Shown: positions 1-8,512 of the stretch, one piece after another
Position numbering within the stretch: the stretch's first letter is position 1
Layout of the letters: every line of letters begins with the position of its first letter
Assembly (NCBI RefSeq): GCF_008974285.1
Contig: NZ_BKZV01000001.1
Span: forward strand, 853,319 to 917,318
From: Thermogemmatispora aurantia
GTDB lineage: Bacteria; Chloroflexota; Ktedonobacteria; Ktedonobacterales; Ktedonobacteraceae
Direction of reading: 5' to 3'
DNA: 64,000 nt
Notes under the pieces: model-generated
Database searches by the model: none
What the model saw: the letters and a program-made list of their open reading frames with translations, nothing else
Told to the model about the DNA's origin: nothing
Translations under genes and position numbers: made by a program

Positions 1-2
1 CG

Positions 3-446
3 ACGAGCCTTGACGATCTCTCGCTGGCACGGGCGGTAGCAGAGGCGGTCTGTCAAATTCCAGCGGTGCTAGAGCTAAGCGCGGGTCGCTTTGCCCGCGA
101 AGGTACCTATGGCCCTGGCGAGTTCGTGCGTGGGGTTGTCTTACAACGCCCCACGCCCGACTCGCTGGAGGTCGATGTCCGTGTGGTATTGGCTGAGCAA
201 GCTTTACGTGGTGGCCCTGCGGTCCGCCGCGATGGTCATCACAGTAACAGTGGTGGCTTCCCACATTCTGGGGGCAGTGCCAGCACTCAGCCTCAGCAGC
301 ACCCACGGGCACCCAGTGCCAGCAGCCATCAGCTTTCACTGCTGGATTTGAGCGAGCAGATCCGTATCGTGATTCAGCGTGCGCTTGTCCAGGCTGGGCA
401 ACAGCCTGCACGGACGATTAATGTCTTCTTTGACGACGTGCGTTGA
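3..446 (+). CDS. Asp23/Gls24-family envelope stress protein, 5' end outside window
   Basis: The reading frame is open from the first complete codon, so the gene begins before the window; an internal GTG at position 66 is not the real start. The visible part reads like the end of an Asp23/Gls24 domain: a segment with LARAVAEAV and REGTYGPGEFVRGVVL, a DVRVVLAE strand, and a terminal INVFFDDVR, which matches the usual helix-strand ending of the family. A Ser/Gly/His-rich insertion of about 45 residues interrupts the domain (codons around 200-330), which is unusual. The family binds the membrane through AmaP, encoded next, and is linked to cell-envelope stress in Gram-positive bacteria. Family assignment is inferred from these motifs plus the neighbouring amaP and DUF2273 genes. 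Confidence 0.72.
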   Translation, partial: TSLDDLSLARAVAEAVCQIPAVLELSAGRFAREGTYGPGEFVRGVVLQRPTPDSLEVDVRVVLAEQALRGGPAVRRDGHHSNSGGFPHSGGSASTQPQQHPRAPSASSHQLSLLDLSEQIRIVIQRALVQAGQQPARTINVFFDDVR

Positions 447-549
447 GGCTGCCTGGGTGACGCGCGCTCCCACGCTCCTCTCTTTTCTGTTCTCTTGTCC
501 TGGTTGGCGAGTGGGAACGCCGTTTTCTCCTGCTTTTTGAGGAAGTGCT

Positions 550-1125
550 ATGAGAAATATATTCAATCGTCTGTTGATTGTGCTCTTGAGCCTGGTGGCT
601 TTGGTGGCAGGTATCGTGCTCATCTTGCTGGAAGCGGGACTGGTCACTGCGGCTCAGGTTAGCCCGGGGGGCTTCTTACAGCGGCAATGGGAGTTCCTGA
701 GCCATCTTAACCAGGCCGACGCTACTACTGCGACTCTCGTAGGGATAGGTCTGGCCCTGGTCGGTCTGATCTTGCTCATCGTGGAGCTGCTGCCGGGCAG
801 ACGGGCGCCTGCCCAATTCGTTATTCAGCACGATAACCGCGGCATGGTCGCTGTGACGCGTAGCAGCGTGAATGAGCTGGTGCGTTATGTCGCCGGGACA
901 GTGCCAGGTATTCTGGAAACTCGTGGAGCAGTGCGCCAGGAGCAGCAGGGCCTGCGCGTGCGCGTTCAGGCCGCCATCTCTCCCGATGCGGCAGCGCCAG
1001 AGGTAGGCAAGACGCTTCAAGAGAAGCTGCAGCAGTCCCTTCAGCATCACCTCGGCTTGCCAGTAGCCAGGGTAGAGATTGCTACACAGGTTGCCTCTCC
1101 CGGACGGGGGAGACGTGTTCGCTAA
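550..1125 (+). CDS. amaP: AmaP-like alkaline shock response membrane anchor protein
   Basis: A 191-residue protein with two N-terminal transmembrane helices (about residues 7-37 and 58-82), followed by a soluble C-terminal domain of about 105 residues containing a GMVAVTRSSVNELVRYVA segment and beta-strand-rich LRVRVQAAIS. This is the layout of AmaP, which anchors Asp23 at the cytoplasmic membrane. It starts at ATG 550 after GAGGAAGTGCT, a good ribosome site, about 100 bases downstream of the Asp23-like gene, and is followed by a DUF2273 gene. The three gene types commonly travel together, which supports the name. Precise physiological role in this organism is unknown. Confidence 0.85.
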   Translation: MRNIFNRLLIVLLSLVALVAGIVLILLEAGLVTAAQVSPGGFLQRQWEFLSHLNQADATTATLVGIGLALVGLILLIVELLPGRRAPAQFVIQHDNRGMVAVTRSSVNELVRYVAGTVPGILETRGAVRQEQQGLRVRVQAAISPDAAAPEVGKTLQEKLQQSLQHHLGLPVARVEIATQVASPGRGRRVR

Positions 1126-1147
1126 GGAAGGTGACGGAGCAGTTCCT

Positions 1148-1166
1148 TGCCTGATCAGATCAGGCA
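1148..1166. repeat. Perfect 9-bp inverted repeat between amaP and DUF2273 gene
   Basis: TGCCTGATC and GATCAGGCA flank a single A, giving a 19-bp nearly gapless palindrome. Without a loop it cannot form a normal transcript hairpin, so an operator for a dimeric regulator is more likely than a terminator. No regulator is assigned. Confidence 0.55.
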
Positions 1167-1264
1167 GGCCGACGGTCAGCTAGCCGTTGTCGTAGTCGGC
1201 TTGTTAGCCTTGGACAAGGTACTGTCTCACGCGCTGAGATGCAATGAAAGGAGGAAGTGAGAAG

Positions 1265-1459
1265 ATGACGGCCCGTACCTTAGGCCTGGTGATAGGCTTT
1301 GCTCTCGGGGTCGTTTGGGTAGCCTTTGGCTTTGGGGCCGCGCTCCTGGTTGCCGTGCTCGCCTTTCTGGGCTGGCTGGTTGGCGGCATTGCCGAGGGCC
1401 AGATCAATGTGGTGACCCTTTGGGAAGATTTGCAGGGACGCCGGCGCGATCTGATCTGA
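1265..1459 (+). CDS. DUF2273-type small membrane protein
   Basis: A 64-residue protein that is almost entirely two hydrophobic helices (residues about 5-24 and 26-42) followed by a short charged tail ending in DLQGRRRDLI. Such small DUF2273 proteins sit beside Asp23 and AmaP and are thought to belong to the same membrane-associated stress complex. I chose ATG 1265 over the upstream ATG 1244 because an AAAGGAGG ribosome site at 1247-1254 lies 10 bases before it and would be inside the coding region of the longer form. The product fits the family in length and topology; sequence-level proof would need a profile search. Confidence 0.75.
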   Translation: MTARTLGLVIGFALGVVWVAFGFGAALLVAVLAFLGWLVGGIAEGQINVVTLWEDLQGRRRDLI

Positions 1460-1612
1460 GCCGAGCCAGGCCGATCATCTTTCAATTGATCCGATCGGCT
1501 GATCGCTCGTTCACTCTCTCGCCCCGTCCTCGACTCTGCCCTGGCATGACCGCCAAGGATTGCGCGGCGCTTGCTCTCTCCTTTCCTCTGCCTTCACTCC
1601 TGGCCTGGGTCT

Positions 1613-1646
1613 CTGCCTGGCCCACCAGCCGAGCAGAGCCAGGCAG
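1613..1646 (+). terminator. Candidate terminator hairpin after the Asp23/AmaP cluster
   Basis: CTGCCTGGC and GCCAGGCAG form a perfect 9-bp stem with a 16-nt loop, about 150 bases downstream of the last gene of the cluster and before the sigma-factor gene. There is no clear U-tract, so it is either a weak intrinsic terminator or another structured element. Confidence 0.45.
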
Positions 1647-1734
1647 GGAAGGAGATGGCCCAGGCAAGGGATGAGAGAGGCCGGTCTCCTGATGCAGGCG
1701 GTCATGCCTGCTCATTAGCAGGTGGAATACGTCC

Positions 1735-2433
1735 TTGGACGAGAGTATGCTTAGTGATGCTGCTCTGGTAATGCGCTGCCAGCACGAACTGCCTGAGACT
1801 ACGCGCAGCTTTGAGGAGCTGGTTCGGCGCTATACCCAGCGCATCTATACCCTGGTCTTTCGGATCGTCGCTAACCGCGAAGAAGCGGAGGATATCACTC
1901 ACGATGTCTTGCTCAAAGCTTACTACTCCTTGCCCCAGCTTAAACAGCCCGCCCAGTTCTCAACATGGCTGTATCGCATGGCGACCAATGCCGCCCTGGA
2001 TTCGCTGGAGCGGCGTCGGCGCCACCCCTGGACTGCCTCCATCGAGCAGTCGCCAGAGCAGGCTCAGCCATTGCCAGCAGCAGCAATCGCCCTGGCCCAT
2101 CCAGAGGAACAACTGTTGCGAAACGAGCTGAGAGACTGTATTAATACTGTTCTCTGCACTTTGGAGCGAGAGCAGGCCCAGATTCTTGTAATGCGTGAGT
2201 TGGAAGAGCAGAGCTATGACGATATAGCACGCATGCTCGACGTGAGCCTGGGCGCTATCAAAATGCGCCTGCATCGAGCCCGGCTGGCCTTCCAGCGTCT
2301 CTTTCTCAAGCTCTGTAGCCATTATGCGCGAGTGGTACGTTCCCGTCCTCGGCCAGAGCGTTCGGGACAGCGTCCCTCGCCGCAGGCTCAGCCGGTTCCA
2401 CGGCAGCAGCAGAGAGCTCAGGAGCAGCCATGA
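1735..2433 (+). CDS. RNA polymerase sigma factor, ECF (sigma-70 family)
   Basis: This 232-residue protein has the two-domain layout of extracytoplasmic-function sigma factors. Sigma region 2 is at about residues 25-95 (FEELVRRYTQRIYTLVFRI, then EEAEDITHDVLLKAY and FSTWLYRMATNAALD). Region 4 is at about 135-195, with the helix-turn-helix SYDDIARMLDVSLGAIKMRLHRAR. A basic, proline- and glutamine-rich tail of about 35 residues follows. The start is a TTG at 1735, chosen because AGGTGG lies 9 bases upstream; ATG 1747 is an alternative that shortens the protein by four residues. The stop overlaps the start of the anti-sigma gene as ATGA, indicating translational coupling. Which promoters it recognises is not visible. 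Confidence 0.92.
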   Translation: MDESMLSDAALVMRCQHELPETTRSFEELVRRYTQRIYTLVFRIVANREEAEDITHDVLLKAYYSLPQLKQPAQFSTWLYRMATNAALDSLERRRRHPWTASIEQSPEQAQPLPAAAIALAHPEEQLLRNELRDCINTVLCTLEREQAQILVMRELEEQSYDDIARMLDVSLGAIKMRLHRARLAFQRLFLKLCSHYARVVRSRPRPERSGQRPSPQAQPVPRQQQRAQEQP

Positions 2434-2807
2434 ATTGTGATGAACTGCGCTCCCTTCTTCCCGAGTTGGTTGACGGCAGCTTGTCCCCAGCTCAGCAGGC
2501 GGAGGCCCGGGCAGCACTCGCCGTTTGTCCTGAGTGTCGGCGCGAATTCGAGGTCGCGCGCCAGGTCCATGCTTTTTTCCAGGTCTTGCGACAGCGTGAA
2601 GGCACGGTGCCCCTGTCCGTCAACCTGGAACGCCGTGTGCTGGCCCGCCTCCATCAAGAACGCTGCAGCCTGGAGCTACTCGACCTTTCAGCCCTGGCCC
2701 TGACCACCTGGCTCAGAGAGTTACTGCACATGCTCGGCGCTTTCCTGGTTCCAGACTGGGAGAGGAACGAGGGTTCTGCCTCGGTGCAGGTCGAGCCAGG
2801 GCCTTGA
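2430..2807 (+). CDS. Anti-sigma factor, zf-HC2-like, with altered zinc motif
   Basis: A 125-residue protein encoded immediately after and overlapping the ECF sigma gene, the usual position of a cognate anti-sigma factor. The N-terminus MNCDELRSLLPELVDGSLS and the later CPECRREF match the anti-sigma zinc-binding fold. The canonical HxxxCxxC motif is broken: the position that should be His is Ala (ALAVCPEC), although Cys3 and both CxxC cysteines remain. Zinc binding, and hence redox sensing, may therefore differ from the textbook form. A moderately hydrophobic helix near residues 85-108 could touch the membrane but is not a confident transmembrane segment. Confidence 0.82.
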   Translation: MNCDELRSLLPELVDGSLSPAQQAEARAALAVCPECRREFEVARQVHAFFQVLRQREGTVPLSVNLERRVLARLHQERCSLELLDLSALALTTWLRELLHMLGAFLVPDWERNEGSASVQVEPGP

Positions 2808-3047
2808 TAAGCCAGCCGCCCCGCGTTTCTCGACCTCGGTTGGCTGCTTGTCTCGACTTGCTTCCTGTCCGTCTGTCAGACTGGTCCTCCAGGTCCGAGT
2901 CGGAGCCGGATTGACCGCTTCGGCTCTATGACCGGCCAGACAGGACAGGGCGGAGAGAGAGGGGCGGCTATGACATCACTTCAGTACAGATGGCCTCTGT
3001 GAGCGATTATCCTGGTCTGATGTAACCTGGAAAGAAGAAGAGAGGCT

Positions 3048-3992
3048 ATGAACATCCAACCGGTCATTGATAGCCTGAGCAAGACACTCCTGGAGATCGC
3101 TTCGTTCCTTCCTCGTCTGATTAATAGCTTGCTGCTGCTGGCCATCGGCTATGTGCTGAGTCTGCTGGTACGCTGGGGGCTGCGCTTTCTTCTGGAGCAT
3201 GTGGGAGCGCAGCAGCTTGGGGAGCGCCTCGGCTTTGCCGCATTCTTACGCCGGCTTGGCCTCCCACCTTCGGTGCCACGCTTTCTATCAAACGCTGTTT
3301 TCTTTTTTCTGCTATTAAGCTTTCTTACTTCTGCCGCACATCTACTGGAGTTTGCTAGCCTGGTTGACTTTCTAGAGGCTATTCTGCATTTTGTGCCGCG
3401 GGCCATCAGTGCCGCCCTACTCGTGCTGCTGGGTGGTCTGGGCGCGCGTTTTCTGGCCACAACGGTGGCGGCCCTGGCCCGCAGTGTCAATATCGCCTAC
3501 AGTCGCCTGCTGGCCTCATTAGTGGAATATGTCCTGCTGGCCTTTCTGGTAATCATCGCCATTTCGCTGCTCGGCATCGATACAACGGTGCTCACGACGA
3601 GCTTTACCATTCTGCTGGCGGCTCTGGGTCTGGCTATTGCTTTAAGCTTCGGCATCGGCTCACAAGAAGCAGCACGCAATATTATCGCTGGCTACTATAT
3701 CCGCCGTCACTTTTCTTCGCGTCAAGAGCTGCACTTCGGCAGGTACCAGGGGCGTTTTCAAGCAACGTCGGGCATGTACACCACCCTGGAGATCAGCGAC
3801 GAAACGGGTCAGACCCGCTTGCTCTCGATCCCGAATACGCTCTTTCTACGCCAGATTATTCTGGGTGGGCCAGCCAGCTCAGCGTCTGAAGCTGCTGAGG
3901 CTGCCGGCCCACAGGCAGGAAAGCCAGGATCATCGCCTACCTCCGGCACGGCCCCCTCAGCGTCGGATGCCGCTCATGAGAGCGAGCAGTGA
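3048..3992 (+). CDS. Membrane protein related to small-conductance mechanosensitive channel (MscS-TM type)
   Basis: The 314-residue protein has about five hydrophobic helices: residues 22-43, 78-100, 115-137, 155-178 and 183-207. The last contains a glycine/alanine-rich LAALGLAIALSFGIG segment followed by an EAARNIIAGYYI stretch, which resembles the pore-lining helix and following strand of MscS-superfamily and CmpX-like conserved-TM-helix proteins. A short beta domain follows (residues 225-270), then a Ser/Ala/Pro-rich disordered tail. It starts at ATG 3048 with a GAAAGAAGAAGAG ribosome site. A channel role in osmotic relief is inferred from family resemblance. The gene stands alone between the sigma pair and the histidine kinase. 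Confidence 0.7.
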   Translation: MNIQPVIDSLSKTLLEIASFLPRLINSLLLLAIGYVLSLLVRWGLRFLLEHVGAQQLGERLGFAAFLRRLGLPPSVPRFLSNAVFFFLLLSFLTSAAHLLEFASLVDFLEAILHFVPRAISAALLVLLGGLGARFLATTVAALARSVNIAYSRLLASLVEYVLLAFLVIIAISLLGIDTTVLTTSFTILLAALGLAIALSFGIGSQEAARNIIAGYYIRRHFSSRQELHFGRYQGRFQATSGMYTTLEISDETGQTRLLSIPNTLFLRQIILGGPASSASEAAEAAGPQAGKPGSSPTSGTAPSASDAAHESEQ

Positions 3993-4104
3993 GGGAGTAA
4001 GCATGGGGAAACCCGAGAAGAATCCCCAAAGAGCGAAAATAGTGGCATAATGAAGAGCGTTACGACCTGGATTCAGATCGCCCAGCAAAAGAGGAGTAGC
4101 CACA

Positions 4105-5694
4105 ATGGCTGGAACGTTTCCAGAGGAGGGGCCTCCCGCCAGAGGCCCTTCTATTGAGCAACTGCTGCAAGAGCGCCACACCCGCGAAATTATCGATCAG
4201 AGTCCCGATTGCATTAAGCTGCTAGATCACGAGGGTCACTTGCTCTGGCTCAATCAGGGCGGTATCCGCGCTTTGGAGATCGAGGATGTTGCCAGCTGCC
4301 TCAATAGCGAGTGGGTGACGTTCTGGTCGGGTGAGGGGCGTCGCCTGGCCGAGCAGGCACTGGCAGAGGCCCGCGCCGGACGAGTGGGGCATTTCGAGGG
4401 CTTCTGTCCGACCATGAAGGGCACCCCTCGCTGGTGGCAGGTGACCATCACGCCTTTTCTTGATCATGAAGGACGCATCACCTGCTTGTTAGCCATTTCG
4501 CGCGATATCACCGAGCGCAAACAGGCCGAGGCGGCCCTCAAGGCCAGCGAGGAGCGCTTCCGCAGCCTGGCTGAACATGCCCCGATTATTATCTGGCAAA
4601 CCGATACGACGGGATCTGCTGTCTATTTCAATACGACCTGGCAGCACTTTACCGGGCGCCCTTCAGCTCAGTGTCAGGGCTGGCAATGGACCACGACGAT
4701 TCATCCGTCCGATCGTCGACGAGTGCTGGAGCACTGGCATATGGCCTTGACCACCCAGCAGCCTTACGAGACCCAGTTTCGCCTCTTGGGAGCCGATGGC
4801 GAGTATCACGATATGCTGGTTCGAACCACCCCCTACAACGATGCCAGCCTCCAGTTCGCCGGCTATATCGGCACTATGCTCGATATCAGCAAGCAAACAG
4901 CGCTTGAGCGCCAGCGCGATGCTTTTTTGAGCCTGGCCACCCACGAATTGAAGACGCCGCTGACGGCCTTGCTGGGTAATATTCAGCTTGCGCGCCGTTT
5001 GCTGCAACGGCTAGCACACTCGACAGAGCTGGATGAGGGAACACGCCTCCAGCTCTTTGAGCAGGCTCAGGGTCTACTAGAGCGCGGCGAGCAACATCTA
5101 CGCCGTCAGAACCGCTTGATCAATGATTTGCTGGAGATGTCGCGCAACCAGGATGAGAGCCTGGAGCTGCGCCTGGCTCACTGGGACCTAGTGGAGATTG
5201 TGCGCGAGACAGTCCAGGATTTGCAGCTGGCTTTTCCGCAGCGCATAATTGCGCTCAAATTACCTGAGAAGGAGTCTCTCTTGGTTTATATCGATCGCGA
5301 TCGTATCGAGCAGGTGGTCCATAACTATCTCACTAACGCGCTGAAATATTCGCCGCCTGAGCAGCCGATTGAGGTAGGGGTAGAGCGCAGCGCTATCGTT
5401 GCGCGCTGTTGGGTGCGCGACGCTGGCCCGGGCCTACCCGATGAGGCTCGCGAGCATATCTGGGAGCGCTTCTATCAGGTGCCTGGCATTCGTCCCTATC
5501 AGAACGCCGGCGCCAGCCTCGGGCTGGGCCTGTACATCAGTCGGCGTCTCATTCAGCAGCAAGGTGGCGAGGTGGGCGTTGAGAGTTGCGAGGGAGTTGG
5601 CTCGACCTTCTGGTTCACCTTGCCACTGGTTGTTCCTACAGAGGAGGCCAGGGAATCTATGCAACAGGCAGAGAGCAGGGAAGGAGCCGCTTAG
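4105..5694 (+). CDS. Soluble PAS-domain sensor histidine kinase
   Basis: A 529-residue cytoplasmic kinase with no transmembrane segments. Two PAS domains come first (about residues 25-138 and 145-262), each ending in the typical LLAISRDITERKQ or YIGTMLDISKQ signature. HisKA follows at about 268-345 with the phospho-acceptor His280 in ATHELKTP, then HATPase_c at about 370-510 with the N-box NYLTNALKYSP (407-417), the G1 motif DAGPGLP (439-445) and GLGLYISRRL. No response regulator gene is adjacent, so it is an orphan kinase and its partner is unknown. The PAS domains suggest an intracellular signal such as redox state or a small ligand; no heme or flavin ligand residue can be claimed. Confidence 0.93.
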   Translation: MAGTFPEEGPPARGPSIEQLLQERHTREIIDQSPDCIKLLDHEGHLLWLNQGGIRALEIEDVASCLNSEWVTFWSGEGRRLAEQALAEARAGRVGHFEGFCPTMKGTPRWWQVTITPFLDHEGRITCLLAISRDITERKQAEAALKASEERFRSLAEHAPIIIWQTDTTGSAVYFNTTWQHFTGRPSAQCQGWQWTTTIHPSDRRRVLEHWHMALTTQQPYETQFRLLGADGEYHDMLVRTTPYNDASLQFAGYIGTMLDISKQTALERQRDAFLSLATHELKTPLTALLGNIQLARRLLQRLAHSTELDEGTRLQLFEQAQGLLERGEQHLRRQNRLINDLLEMSRNQDESLELRLAHWDLVEIVRETVQDLQLAFPQRIIALKLPEKESLLVYIDRDRIEQVVHNYLTNALKYSPPEQPIEVGVERSAIVARCWVRDAGPGLPDEAREHIWERFYQVPGIRPYQNAGASLGLGLYISRRLIQQQGGEVGVESCEGVGSTFWFTLPLVVPTEEARESMQQAESREGAA

Positions 5695-5751
5695 GAGGAT
5701 ACGACGTCAGCCTCCCGGGACAAAGCGGCCCCTTCTTCTCAGCTTCTTGCC

Positions 5752-6525
5752 TTAACGAATCAAATAGGGAAGGCGAATCGCGCCATCGAGGCGGATGACT
5801 TCGCCGTTAAGCATCGGATTCTCGACAATGTGGCGCGCCAGCAGAGCATATTCCTCTGGCTTGCCCAGACGCGGCGGGAACGGCGCCTGTTGCAGAAGGG
5901 AGACGCGGGCCGGTTCAGGCAGCGCCGCCATCAGCGGCGTGTCAAAGATACCAGGAGCAATAGTGACAACGCGAATGCCATTGCGCGCCAGGTCACGGGC
6001 GACAGGGAGCGTCATACCGACAATCCCTCCCTTGGAGGCCGAATAGGCCGCCTGGCCAATCTGCCCATCGAAAGCAGCCACCGACGCTGTATTGATGATG
6101 ACGCCACGCTCACCTTCAGTGTTCGGCTCGTTATTGCTCATGAGCTGCGCTGCCAGCCGCAGAGCGTTGAACGTACCGATTAGATTGACCTGGATGACCC
6201 GGGTGAAGGCTTCAAGACTATGGGGTCCGTGCTTGCCGAGCGTGCGCTCGGCAAGGCCAATACCGGCACAGTTGACAAGGACGTGCAGAGCGCCAAAAGC
6301 CTCTTGAGCCTCTTTAAGAGCAGCTTGAACTGAAGCTTCGTCGACAACGTTGGTTTGCACAAAGCGCGCCGCAGCACCGATCTCCTGGGCAAGCTTCTGG
6401 CCACCTTCACTGTTAATATCGGCGATGAGCACACGCGCACCGCTCTGGCTAAAGAGCCGCACACAGGCCGCCCCCAGTCCGGAGGCGCCTCCCGTCACCA
6501 TGACGCTTTTGCCACTGAGTTCCAC
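5752..6525 (-). CDS. SDR-family 3-hydroxyacyl-CoA dehydrogenase-like oxidoreductase
   Basis: A 257-residue classical short-chain dehydrogenase. The NAD(P)-binding motif TGGASGLG is at residues 11-18, the NCAG structural motif at 85-88, and the catalytic Ser148, Tyr161 and Lys165 are all present (YSASKGG). An acidic residue (Asp36 in IADIN) after the second strand suggests preference for NAD over NADP. The overall pattern is closest to type-2 3-hydroxyacyl-CoA dehydrogenases (HSD17B10-like), including the long [20 protein letters not shown] segment. Substrate is inferred, not shown. The gene is monocistronic; a 12-bp palindrome and a TATAAG box lie about 130-150 bases upstream. Confidence 0.82.
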   Translation of the reverse strand: MELSGKSVMVTGGASGLGAACVRLFSQSGARVLIADINSEGGQKLAQEIGAAARFVQTNVVDEASVQAALKEAQEAFGALHVLVNCAGIGLAERTLGKHGPHSLEAFTRVIQVNLIGTFNALRLAAQLMSNNEPNTEGERGVIINTASVAAFDGQIGQAAYSASKGGIVGMTLPVARDLARNGIRVVTIAPGIFDTPLMAALPEPARVSLLQQAPFPPRLGKPEEYALLARHIVENPMLNGEVIRLDGAIRLPYLIR

Positions 6526-6663
6526 GTTGATACTCCCTCGTCATTGCTTTCATACGCTGACTGTGGACACCAGGTCAGGCCAGTGAGCGCGCTCTCTCCT
6601 CACCGGCTCCCCTCCTGCTCCCTCCATGCACTCAATGCATTGTTCACGCTCTAATGCTCTTAT

Positions 6664-6675
6664 ACCTTGCAAGGT
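6664..6675. promoter_or_regulatory. 12-bp palindrome ACCTTGCAAGGT upstream of the SDR gene
   Basis: A perfect palindrome about 140 bases upstream of the leftward SDR gene. On the minus strand TATAAG directly overlaps and follows it, in the place of a -10 box, so it may be an operator. No other copy was noticed in the window. Confidence 0.4.
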
Positions 6676-6781
6676 TTTGATAGCTGCCGGGCAGAGAGGT
6701 GAGCCGAGGCTGAAGACCCTCACCAGGGGCCGGCTCCGCCTCTTCGCTGGCCTGGCATCCGTTGCCCCTTTATAACTACTA

Positions 6782-8404
6782 CTATATCACGCCAGAACCA
6801 GCAGGCGGGTCCAGCAGTACACCGGGATTGAGCAACCAGCGCGGATCGAGCGCTTGCTTGGTCGCGCGCAGGGCCTCAGCAAAAAGCATGGGCCGCTCAC
6901 GATCGTACCAGGGGCGATGATCTCGTCCGACGGCATGATGGTGGGTAATCGTCCCCCCATGCTCGGTCACAGCATTCAGGGCCGCGCGCTTGATCTCCCA
7001 GAACTGCTGTACCAGAGCCTCCTTCTTCCCAAGGGCGCAGAAGGTGAAATAGGCCGCCGCCCCGTCGGGATAGACATGCGTTAGGCGACAGCTGACCCAA
7101 CCGGCTTTGCCGGTCACCTCGCGAATGGCCTGCGCAGTAGTGAGGCGTACCTGCTCATACAGGCGAGGAAAGCGCTCCCAGGTCACAGCGGTCTCAAAGG
7201 TATCCGTGATGATGCTGCGCGCCGTCATAGCCTCCCGATACCAGGGCATGCGCAAAAAACGCTGGCGCCAGCGGCCAGCAGCCCCCTGGCGGTGGCTCTC
7301 CCCCGGTCCGCTCTCACTCGCCTGCGACTCCGTGGCGCCCCCATAGTCGGCGCACAGTTCCAGCGCACGCTGCAGCCAGGGATCAAGCGCATGGTCCGCC
7401 GACTCAAAGGTCAGCACCAGGAACGCCTGCCTCCCATTGCCCAGACCACTGCCCAGGCTCTCCCAGGGGTCAAGCAGGCGACAGTTCGCAGGATAGAGGC
7501 CGGCCTGAGCAATGGCGCGCACGGCCTCGCTGGCCTTTTCAAACTCCTCAAAGCGCACGCTGGCCGAGGCACGGAAGCGCGGACGTCGCACAATGCGCAC
7601 CCAGGCGCGCGTGATCAGGCCAAGAATACCCTCAGAACCAAGCCAGAGCCGCAGCGGGTCGGGTCCAGCCCCCGAGGCAGGGAAGCGCGGTGAGACGATC
7701 ACCCCCCGCGGTGTGACCAGCTCGACACTCTCGACCAGATCGTCGATGTGGGTCGCCAGGGTCGCGAAGTGGCCACCAGCGCGCGTAGCGATCCAGCCCC
7801 CAAGGGTCGAAAACTCGAAGGACTGAGGGAAGAAGCGCAGCGTCCAGCCGCCGGGCCGCAATTGCTCCTCCAGCACCGGGCCGGCAGCTCCGGCCTCGAT
7901 CAGTGCCACCTGTGATGCTTCATCTATCTCCAGCACACGCTGCATGCGTGTCAGATCAATGGTCAGCACCCGCTCCGCCACCGGTGGTGGTTCAACACCG
8001 CCCACGACGCTCGTGCCCCCGCCAAAGGGGATCGTGACAATACCCTGAGCATAGCACCAGTCGAGCAGGGCTGTGATCTCCTGAACGTTGCGCGGATAGG
8101 CCACCACATCGGGCGGATGAGAAAAGTCGCGTGCAAAGGCGCGGGCAGAGTCGGGGAAAGAAGCACCATAGGTATGGCGCAGTCGTTCATAGGGTTCCGT
8201 AGTACAAATGGCCGCGAGCTGAGAGGGGATGCTCAGACGCGGAGGAGGCAGATCAATCTCTTCCACCGTTGGTGGCGGGGTGACCTCGAACTGATCTACA
8301 CCGAAGAAGGCCGCCCATGTCTCTTCGAGCCAGCTCAGTTCCTCCTTACTGAGGATGTCCCCCTCATAGCCCCAGCCCCAGAATTTGCGCCGTCTCGCGC
8401 TCAT
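6782..8404 (-). CDS. FAD-binding oxidase, alkylglycerone-phosphate synthase-like
   Basis: A 540-residue flavoprotein of the FAD-binding type 4 (vanillyl-alcohol oxidase) superfamily. The N-terminal MSARRRKFWGWGYEGD is characteristic of alkyldihydroxyacetonephosphate-synthase-like proteins. The FAD motif IPFGGGTSVVGGV lies near residue 120, followed by a FAD-linked oxidase C-terminal domain ending with a histidine-containing TITHHHAVGRDH motif near the C-terminus. Known AGPS exchanges the acyl chain of acyl-DHAP for an alkyl chain in ether-lipid synthesis; the bacterial homologues are poorly characterised, so an ether-lipid role is possible but unproven. ATG 8404 is preferred over an upstream in-frame start at 8506 because an AGGAG site lies just before it and homology begins there. 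Confidence 0.82.
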   Translation of the reverse strand: MSARRRKFWGWGYEGDILSKEELSWLEETWAAFFGVDQFEVTPPPTVEEIDLPPPRLSIPSQLAAICTTEPYERLRHTYGASFPDSARAFARDFSHPPDVVAYPRNVQEITALLDWCYAQGIVTIPFGGGTSVVGGVEPPPVAERVLTIDLTRMQRVLEIDEASQVALIEAGAAGPVLEEQLRPGGWTLRFFPQSFEFSTLGGWIATRAGGHFATLATHIDDLVESVELVTPRGVIVSPRFPASGAGPDPLRLWLGSEGILGLITRAWVRIVRRPRFRASASVRFEEFEKASEAVRAIAQAGLYPANCRLLDPWESLGSGLGNGRQAFLVLTFESADHALDPWLQRALELCADYGGATESQASESGPGESHRQGAAGRWRQRFLRMPWYREAMTARSIITDTFETAVTWERFPRLYEQVRLTTAQAIREVTGKAGWVSCRLTHVYPDGAAAYFTFCALGKKEALVQQFWEIKRAALNAVTEHGGTITHHHAVGRDHRPWYDRERPMLFAEALRATKQALDPRWLLNPGVLLDPPAGSGVI

Positions 8405-8471
8405 GCTTCTGCTCCTGACGCAGGAAAGACTGGAAAACGGGCAGGTTGGCAAGCCCAGCCCTTCTCTCCTG

Positions 8472-8480
8472 ATTGTAGCA
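8472..8480 (-). promoter_or_regulatory. Extended -10 promoter TGCTACAAT for the AGPS-like gene
   Basis: On the minus strand TGCTACAAT lies about 70 bases upstream of the ATG at 8404, giving a predicted leader of about 60 nt. It fits the extended -10 form seen at several other genes in the window. Confidence 0.5.
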
Positions 8481-8512
8481 CATGACCTCCCCCAGCCCTC
8501 CCTCACCTTCCG

